Part shown: positions 1 to 5,404 of the stretch, one piece after another | Layout of the letters: each line of letters starts with the position of its first letter | How positions within the stretch are numbered: the stretch's first letter is position 1 | Assembly: GCA_003235605.1 (NCBI GenBank) | Contig: QJVU01000091.1 | Coordinates: 1-9,317, forward strand | From: Planctomycetota bacterium | GTDB lineage: Bacteria; Planctomycetota; UBA1135; UBA2386 | Direction: 5' to 3' | DNA length: 9,317 nt | The notes under the pieces: generated by a model | The model's input: only the letters and a program-made list of their open reading frames with translations | Databases searched by the model: none | What the model was told of the DNA's origin: nothing | Translations under genes and position numbers: made by a program

Positions 1-2127
1 CCGTTCGTCCAGGACCCATGCCGCCGTGCGGTGCAGCCGCCGCTGCACCTCTGCGGGCACCAGCTCCAAGATGGCACGGCGGAAGTCCCGGTGGCGAAAC
101 GTGCCGGTTCCAGACCGGGTGACGATTACCCGGTCCTGGAACACCGACAGGCTGGCCAGGGTGGCCAGCTCGGTGCGACCCGCCAGAGCGGCCAGGTCTA
201 CGATGGAGAACTGCTGCCCAAGGATGGCACCCGCCACGTGCACGTAGCGCTGGTCCGGTGTCAGCTCGTGCATGCGGTGTTGGAGGAGCTCCAAGAGCGT
301 GCCCGGTGCCGGCAGCTCCTCGAGCTGTGTGGTCAACGTGTACCTCCCCGGGCGGCCGGCGAGCTTGCCGCGGGCACGCAGATCCGAGAGAGCCTCCAGG
401 AGGTTGCCCGGCGATCCCTCGAGCGTCGCGTAGGCTTTTCCGAGCAGCGTCCGGGGTGCCTCCCCGGCCTCGAACAGGTGTTCCCCCAGGGACATGAAGT
501 GCGCCTGGGACAGCCCGCCAACGGGCATCGTGAGCAACCCCGGCCGTGGCGCCTCGGCTCGCAGGGAGGTAAGGAGCAGCAGGATCCGCCGGTCCCTGAT
601 CGAGTGGACGAGCCTCTCCACCACCAGGCGCGCGGTGGTGGAGAGCTGTTCCGCGCGGTCGATGCGCAGCACCAGCGTGCGCTTGTCGCCTGGCAGGGAG
701 AGCAGCACCCGGGCCACCAGGTCTGCGCGTTCCTCCGGGCTGGTGCCCATGTCCCGGGCGCAGGCCATGGCCGCCAGGCGCAAAGCCTCTTGTTCCGAAA
801 GGGAGGTCTCCCCCTGGATGCGCGCCGCCAGCCGCGCCTGCGCGTTGGGGGAATCCGCCTGCTCCCCGCCCAGGAACCAATCCAGCAGCATCTGGCTGAA
901 GACGCGCGTGCGCTGCAACCCGCGGCCCGCCTCCGCCTGGCCGCCCAGGAACAACAGGTCCTGGCGTCGTGCCAGCCACGGTTCCAGGAACTGGTCGAGA
1001 AGCCGCCGGCGGCCCATGCTCCGAGGTCCGTTGATCTGCACCGCGGCTCCGCGTCCTTCCATGGCGCCCCGGAGGAGCTGGTTCAACTGCGCCAGCTCTC
1101 GCCGCCGCCCCACGAAGGGTGCCTCCGCGGGCCGCTTCATGGCGCGAAGGCGTCGTTGGGAAGCCAGCGTCGGTGCCCGGCGCTCGTGGCGCTGCCAGTA
1201 CCGGGAGCGCTCGCCCCGCTCCAGGGCCAGGGCCACCTCGAAGGCACTCTCCGGGCGGGCCGCGGGGTCCTTGGCCAGCAGGTCCCGGATCAGCTGTTCC
1301 AGCAGCGCCGAGATCCGGGGCTTCAGATGGGAAGGCCGTGGCGGTGCCTGGCTCAGATGTGCGTGGATGATGTCGTCCACGGTCATCTGAGGCCGAACGA
1401 ACGGATGGTGTCCGGTCGTGACCTCGAACAGCACCACCCCCAGGGAGTAGAGATCGCTCCGCGGCGTTGCTGGCCGCCCGCGGAGCACCTCGGGGGCCGC
1501 ATAGGAGAGGCTGCCCGAGAACCCACCCTTGCTCCCGGCTCGACGGCGGAAGCGACGGGCCAGCCCCAGGTCCATGACCTTCACCTGGCCCTGCTCGGTG
1601 AGGGCCAGGTTCTCGGGCTTGATATCCCGGTGCACGACCCCGAGACGATGGAGCGCCCAGAGACCTCGGGCGGCGTCGCGACCGATCCGCCGTGCCAGTT
1701 CCTCCACCGCGGAGCCCGACTGCTGGAGGAACGCCCTCAGGCTCTGGCCGGAGACCACCTCCATCACCAGCAGCGCCGCGTCGGGGTCCGCGGCGTGGAT
1801 CTGCACCAGGTGCGGGCTCTCCAGGGAGAGGCCAAGGCGCCCTTCCTCGGCCAGGCGGAGCCTTGCCTCGGGGTCCTCGCGCAGCTCCGGAGCCAGCACC
1901 TTGATGGCCACCTCGCTGCCGGCGGCAACGCCGTCCTCGGATTCGAGGACCCTGGCCCGGTACACGCTCCCGCTCTGGCCGGTTCCCAGCTCGGCGATCA
2001 CCTGGAAACGGCCCGCGATCACCGAGCCCGGCAGGGGCGCATTGGAAATGCGCTCTTCGTTCGTAGATTCGACGCCCACGGTTGGTTCTGCTTCGCCTCC
2101 CAGGAGGGATCGTCTCATACGGAGCAT
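1..2127 (-). CDS. Ser/Thr protein kinase fused to degenerate AAA/STAND ATPase-like domain (3' end outside window)
   Basis: The minus-strand frame is open with no stop from 2127 to the left edge (709 codons), so the gene is truncated by the window. The kinase domain spans about residues 40-310: glycine-rich loop GTGQSG (48-53), VAIK lysine K76, HRDIKPEN (166-173), DLG in place of DFG (186-188), APE (211-213) and SDLYSLG. All residues needed for phosphotransfer are present. After a linker comes the motif PFVGRRREL, the usual entry to the AAA_16-type ATPase module of kinase-ATPase regulators. Its Walker A equivalent is GPRSMGRR (367-374), lacking the Lys and Ser/Thr, and its Walker B equivalent is LVLRID (485-490), followed by Arg rather than an acid. 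The rest is helical up to the edge. In the family, TPR-like repeats often follow, but they would lie outside the window. ATG at 2127 is chosen because AGAGGTGG lies 10 nt upstream; ATG at 2118 is in frame and possible. The gene is divergent from cysS. It is probably a soluble cytoplasmic regulator with unknown targets. Confidence 0.9.
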   Translation of the reverse strand, partial: MLRMRRSLLGGEAEPTVGVESTNEERISNAPLPGSVIAGRFQVIAELGTGQSGSVYRARVLESEDGVAAGSEVAIKVLAPELREDPEARLRLAEEGRLGLSLESPHLVQIHAADPDAALLVMEVVSGQSLRAFLQQSGSAVEELARRIGRDAARGLWALHRLGVVHRDIKPENLALTEQGQVKVMDLGLARRFRRRAGSKGGFSGSLSYAAPEVLRGRPATPRSDLYSLGVVLFEVTTGHHPFVRPQMTVDDIIHAHLSQAPPRPSHLKPRISALLEQLIRDLLAKDPAARPESAFEVALALERGERSRYWQRHERRAPTLASQRRLRAMKRPAEAPFVGRRRELAQLNQLLRGAMEGRGAAVQINGPRSMGRRRLLDQFLEPWLARRQDLLFLGGQAEAGRGLQRTRVFSQMLLDWFLGGEQADSPNAQARLAARIQGETSLSEQEALRLAAMACARDMGTSPEERADLVARVLLSLPGDKRTLVLRIDRAEQLSTTARLVVERLVHSIRDRRILLLLTSLRAEAPRPGLLTMPVGGLSQAHFMSLGEHLFEAGEAPRTLLGKAYATLEGSPGNLLEALSDLRARGKLAGRPGRYTLTTQLEELPAPGTLLELLQHRMHELTPDQRYVHVAGAILGQQFSIVDLAALAGRTELATLASLSVFQDRVIVTRSGTGTFRHRDFRRAILELVPAEVQRRLHRTAAWVLDER
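2121..2124 (+). promoter_or_regulatory. Shine-Dalgarno deciding the TTG start of cysS
   Basis: GGAG lies five bases before the TTG at 2130. The longer in-frame reading from ATG 2082 would add 16 residues with no counterpart in cysteinyl-tRNA synthetases and would run deep into the divergent kinase gene. The family N-terminus, MAIHLYNTLT-like, begins exactly at this TTG. Confidence 0.6.
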
Positions 2128-2129
2128 TC

Positions 2130-3563
2130 TTGGCAATCCACCTCTACAACACCCTGACCAACCGCCTGGAGCCCTTCAGGCCCCTCGTCTCGGGCAAGCT
2201 ACGGATGTACCACTGCGGTCCGACGGTCTACTCCTCACCGCACATCGGCAACTTCCGGGCCTTCCTCCTCGCGGACCTCTTGCGCCGTTTCTTCGAGGAC
2301 CAGGGGTACGAAGTGCTGCAGGTGATGAACGTCACTGACGTGGGCCACATGACCGCCGACGACGAGGACGCCGGCGAGGATCGCATGGAGCTGGCCTCCA
2401 AGCGGGAGAAGCTGGATCCCTGGCAGATCGCCAGGAAATACGAAGGGGAGTTCCTCGATGCGCTTCGGGCCCTGCACTTTCGGATGCCCCACCACATCCC
2501 CCGGGCCACCGAGCACATCCGGGAGATGGGGGAGATCATCGAGGGGTTGCTCCAAGAGCAGTACGCCTACCAAGTCAACGGCAACGTCTACTTCGAGATC
2601 GGGAAGTTCCCTGCCTACGGCAGGCTCTCGGGCAAGGTCCTCGAAGACCTCGAGGAGGGCGCGCGCATCGCCGTGAACGAGGAGAAGAAGGATCCCCGGG
2701 ACTTTGCCCTGTGGAAGGTGGACGAGAAGCACCTCATGCAGTGGGACGCCCCGTTCCCGGGGGGGCGGCGCGGCTTCCCGGGCTGGCACATCGAGTGCTC
2801 CGCGATGTCGATGAAGTACCTCGGGCAGAGCTTCGACATCCACACCGGTGGCGAAGACAACCTGTTTCCCCACCACGAGTGCGAGGTCGCCCAGTCCGAG
2901 GCCTTTACCAAGAAGCCCTTCGTCCACACCTGGCTGCACGTCAAGCACCTGATGGTGGAGGGGGAGAAGATGTCCAAGAGCCTCGGCAACTTCTTCACGG
3001 TGCAGGACATCCTGGACAAGGGGTACTCCGGCGTGGAGCTACGCTACGCGCTGATGCGGGTGCAGTACCGCCAGACCATGAACTTCACCCTGAAGGGCAT
3101 GGAGGAGGCGCGCACCGCCATCGAGCGGGTGCAGAACGCCCGCCGGAAGCTGGTGCGGGTGCGGGAGGGGAAAGAGTCGGGCCCGGACGACCTCACGCCC
3201 GCGGCAGCCAAAGCGGATGAAGAGTTCACCGCGGCGCTCTCCGACGACCTGAACGTGAGTGGGGCGCTGGCAGCGGTGTTCGGCCTGGTGGGCGAGGTGA
3301 ATCGGGCCCGGCCAACCAAGGGCTCGGCAGCCCGCGCTCTCGGGACCTTTGAACGCTTCGAGGGCGTGTTGGGTTGCTTTGGCGCCGAGCCAGCAGCTCA
3401 CGAGGAGGCTCCCAAAGAGCTTCAGGCGCTGCTCGAGCAGCGACAGGCTGCCCGAAACACCAGGGATTTTGCCACCGCCGATCGCCTTCGGGACCAGATC
3501 CAAGAGCAGGGTTGGAAGATCGTGGACACCAAGGAGGGCGCCCGGTTGGAACGCATCTCCTGA
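2130..3563 (+). CDS. cysS: Cysteinyl-tRNA synthetase
   Basis: Class I aminoacyl-tRNA synthetase that charges tRNA-Cys with cysteine in the cytoplasm, using ATP. The product is 477 residues, close to the usual 460-480. Visible motifs, numbered from the TTG start: the first zinc ligand C29 in YHCGPTVY; the HIGH-box variant HIGN (38-41) that is normal for CysRS; the second zinc ligand C223 in GWHIECSAMS; the remaining ligands H248 and E252 in FPHHECE; and KMSKS (280-284). A helical C-terminal region follows, with the typical ending ARNTRDFATADRLRD...VDTKEGA. No key residue is missing. The start is TTG with GGAG five bases upstream. It reads in the same direction as the NnrS-family gene, with 31 bases between them, and is divergent from the kinase gene on its left with only two bases between start codons. 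Its promoter must therefore lie in the kinase coding sequence. It is expected to be an essential housekeeping gene. Confidence 0.97.
   Translation: MAIHLYNTLTNRLEPFRPLVSGKLRMYHCGPTVYSSPHIGNFRAFLLADLLRRFFEDQGYEVLQVMNVTDVGHMTADDEDAGEDRMELASKREKLDPWQIARKYEGEFLDALRALHFRMPHHIPRATEHIREMGEIIEGLLQEQYAYQVNGNVYFEIGKFPAYGRLSGKVLEDLEEGARIAVNEEKKDPRDFALWKVDEKHLMQWDAPFPGGRRGFPGWHIECSAMSMKYLGQSFDIHTGGEDNLFPHHECEVAQSEAFTKKPFVHTWLHVKHLMVEGEKMSKSLGNFFTVQDILDKGYSGVELRYALMRVQYRQTMNFTLKGMEEARTAIERVQNARRKLVRVREGKESGPDDLTPAAAKADEEFTAALSDDLNVSGALAAVFGLVGEVNRARPTKGSAARALGTFERFEGVLGCFGAEPAAHEEAPKELQALLEQRQAARNTRDFATADRLRDQIQEQGWKIVDTKEGARLERIS
2138..2145 (-). promoter_or_regulatory. Probable Shine-Dalgarno of the kinase-ATPase gene
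   Basis: On the minus strand this reads AGAGGTGG, a near match to the anti-SD target, ending 10 nt before the ATG at 2127. It is 19 nt from the ATG at 2118, which favours the upstream start. It lies inside the first codons of cysS on the opposite strand. Confidence 0.45.
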
Positions 3564-3609
3564 CCCCCGGATGTTGCGACCCGAATGACCCCGGATGTTC
3601 CGACGCGAG
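3561..3609 (+). repeat. Imperfect 25-bp tandem repeat across the cysS/nnrS-family junction
   Basis: Copy 1 is 3561-3585 and copy 2 is 3586-3609. They match at 21 of 24 aligned positions with one 1-base gap. Copy 1 starts with the cysS stop codon TGA. Copy 2 starts with a TGA that ends a five-codon mini-ORF (ATG 3571 to TGA 3588, MLRPE), and it contains the downstream gene's ATG at 3595 (MFRRE). The simplest reading is a local duplication of the translation start region. Confidence 0.6.
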
Positions 3610-4746
3610 CCCTACCGACTGTTCTTCCCCCTCGGCGTCCTGCTGACCTGGGCAGGCATCCTGCATTGGCTGTTGTTGGCGCTGGGCTTCCTGGGGGAGT
3701 TCAAATCGGTCTTCCACAGCCTCGTCCAGATCCAGGGGTTCTTGGGGTGCTTTGCCGTGGGCTTCCTGTTCACCGCCATACCCCGGCGCACCGGCACCGA
3801 GCCTCCAGCAACCTGGGAGATCGTGGTCGGGGTCGTCTGTCCGGTGGGAACCACCGTGGCGGCCTGGTACCACAAGCTGGCGGTCTCGCAGGTGTTCTGG
3901 GCAGCGCTGTTGGTCATGTTGATCCTGTTTGCGTTTCGGCGCTTCCGCAGTTCCACCGCCGAGAGGCGTCCGCCGAACTCCTTCGTCTGGGTGCCGATGG
4001 CTCTGCTGATGGGCCTCTCCGGCACGGTCTTCATGGTGATCTACGGCATCGCCGAAGCCCGCGGTGAGGCCGCATGGCACTGGCATCAGTGGGGGCGCCT
4101 GTTCATCCTCCAGGGTGTGTTCCTGGGACTGATCATGGGTCTGGGGGGCATGATCCTGCCGTTGATCACCTGTGGGGATGCGCCGCCGGACGCACGCCCG
4201 ACGGACCGCTGGGTGCGGGTCTTGCACGTGCTCACTGTGCTGGCACTCATCCTCACGTTCGCCGTCGAGGTGTACAGCGACGATAGCTTGGCCTTCGCCC
4301 TGCGCGGCCTGCTGGTGCTCCTCGTCCTGCTCCTGGGAGCGCGCATCTGGCGGCTGCCGAGAAAGCCCGGCTGGCACCGCTGGCTGGTGTGGCTGTCGGC
4401 CTGGGCCATTCCCGTTGGCTACCTGGTGGCCGCAGCCGTGCCTGCCCACCCCCAGGTCGGGCTGCACGTGGTGTTCATCACCGGCTTCGCCCTCATGGCG
4501 CTTTCCGTTGGCCTGCACGTGAGCCTTGCCCACGGGGGCCGTCCGGACCTGGTGCACGGGCGGCCCTGGCAGGTTCCGGTGTTCGGCCTGTTGATCCTGC
4601 TGGCGGTGGTGTTCCGGGGACTGGCCGCCTCCAGCCCGCACCAGCAGAACCTCTGGCTGGGCAGCGCAGCCACGATGTTCCTGACCGCAACGGTGGTCTG
4701 GTTCACCCTGGCGGCGAAGGGGTACGCACGGCGCGCCCCCGCCTGA
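3595..4746 (+). CDS. NnrS-family polytopic membrane protein
   Basis: 383 residues with about twelve hydrophobic segments, matching the usual size and topology of NnrS. Known NnrS proteins are haem- and copper-containing inner-membrane proteins linked to nitric-oxide tolerance. Family-like features: an N-terminal RREPYRLFFPLGVL; the second-helix signature with H40 followed by GFLFTAIPRRTG (the family has GFLLTA.P..TG); HWHQWGRLFILQG and GLGGMILPLI in the middle; and the late helix LHVVFITGFALMALSVGLHVSLAHGGRP, resembling the conserved R..LGHTGR segment. Several histidines (in these segments and in the HQQN loop) could be metal or haem ligands, but which ones bind cannot be told from sequence. 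The ATG at 3595 has no purine-rich SD; it lies six bases after a mini-ORF stop, so translation may depend on coupling with cysS. The sigma gene begins 47 bases downstream in the same direction. It is a divergent member, so a direct role in NO defence is inferred from the family only. Confidence 0.8.
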   Translation: MFRREPYRLFFPLGVLLTWAGILHWLLLALGFLGEFKSVFHSLVQIQGFLGCFAVGFLFTAIPRRTGTEPPATWEIVVGVVCPVGTTVAAWYHKLAVSQVFWAALLVMLILFAFRRFRSSTAERRPPNSFVWVPMALLMGLSGTVFMVIYGIAEARGEAAWHWHQWGRLFILQGVFLGLIMGLGGMILPLITCGDAPPDARPTDRWVRVLHVLTVLALILTFAVEVYSDDSLAFALRGLLVLLVLLLGARIWRLPRKPGWHRWLVWLSAWAIPVGYLVAAAVPAHPQVGLHVVFITGFALMALSVGLHVSLAHGGRPDLVHGRPWQVPVFGLLILLAVVFRGLAASSPHQQNLWLGSAATMFLTATVVWFTLAAKGYARRAPA

Positions 4747-4772
4747 ATGCCAGCACCCTGGGCTGTGTCGAC

Positions 4773-4778
4773 TATCAT
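4773..4778 (+). promoter_or_regulatory. Possible -10 element before the ECF sigma gene
   Basis: TATCAT, five of six matches to the housekeeping -10 consensus, sits 15 bases before the sigma ATG in the 47-base gap after the NnrS-family stop. No good -35 hexamer is visible at 16-18 bases. If used, transcription would start only about nine bases before the ATG. It may be chance. Confidence 0.2.
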
Positions 4779-4793
4779 CCTCTCCACGGACCC

Positions 4794-5393
4794 ATGCAGG
4801 ACACCGACACGCTGATCCAACGTGCGTCGGAGGGCGATGGCAGGGCGGTGCAGTCGCTGCTCGTCCGCCACCTGCCCACGTTGGAGGCATATGTCCGGCT
4901 CAAGGCCGGTCCCCTCGTGCGGCGGCGGGAGTCCATAGCCGACCTCGTGCAGTCGGTGTGCTGCGACGTGCTCAGGGATCTCGGGGACTTCGAGTACCGG
5001 GGCGAGGCACCGTTCCGCAACTGGCTCTTCAAACGTGCGCTCCGCAAGATCCTGAACAAGAGCCGCTTCTACCGCCGGGAAAAGCGGGACCCTGTCCTGG
5101 AAGGAGGGCTGCGACAGCCCCCGGCCACCGACATGGGCAGCGTTCTGGATTGTTATGCGACGATCTGCACTCCGAGCCGGGTCGTCCAGTCCCGCGAGGC
5201 GGTGGAGGCGTTCGAGAAGGCTTTCGACTCCCTGGGTGAGGACTACCGGGAAGCCATCACGCTATACCGGATCGTGGGTCTCTCGTATCCAGAGATCGCG
5301 GCGGACATGGGGCGCAGCGAGGGAGCGGTGCGCAACCTGGTGTACCGCGGCCTTGCCAGGCTCTCCGGTCTGCTCGAACAGCAGCAGGGGTGA
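4794..5393 (+). CDS. ECF-type RNA polymerase sigma factor
   Basis: 199-residue sigma-70 family protein with only the two domains of group 4 (ECF) factors; it directs RNA polymerase to its target promoters. Region 2 spans about residues 7-98, with core RRRESIADLVQSVC (43-56) followed by FEYRGEAPFRNWLFKRAL. Region 4 spans about 138-193, with the helix-turn-helix LSYPEIAADMGRSEGAVRNL from residue 163. The DLVQSVC signature and RGEA.F..WL are, from memory, typical of planctomycete ECFs that sit beside Ser/Thr kinases. The acidic region 2.2 motif seen in most ECFs (DAED) is reduced here to S47-I-A-D50. The ATG at 4794 is chosen because family-like sequence starts there; the open frame extends upstream but overlaps the NnrS-family gene. 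No strong SD is seen. No anti-sigma gene adjoins. The convergent kinase gene ends 11 bases beyond its stop and is the obvious candidate partner. Confidence 0.92.
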   Translation: MQDTDTLIQRASEGDGRAVQSLLVRHLPTLEAYVRLKAGPLVRRRESIADLVQSVCCDVLRDLGDFEYRGEAPFRNWLFKRALRKILNKSRFYRREKRDPVLEGGLRQPPATDMGSVLDCYATICTPSRVVQSREAVEAFEKAFDSLGEDYREAITLYRIVGLSYPEIAADMGRSEGAVRNLVYRGLARLSGLLEQQQG

Positions 5394-5404
5394 CCGAGCA
5401 ACGC

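Noticed and set aside
2082..2129. Upstream ATG extension of cysS
   Set aside because: The 16 extra residues have no family counterpart and overlap the divergent kinase gene; the TTG with GGAG five bases upstream fits the conserved N-terminus.
31..2157. Very long plus-strand open frame opposite the kinase-ATPase gene
   Set aside because: Its product is a low-complexity Gln/His/Arg/Pro-rich sequence with no domain. It is codon-aligned antisense to a convincing kinase and arises from high GC content.
3226..4890. Long minus-strand open frame opposite cysS, the NnrS-family gene and the sigma gene
   Set aside because: It spans three well-supported genes on the other strand, and its translation is His/Gln/Pro/Gly-rich without family motifs.
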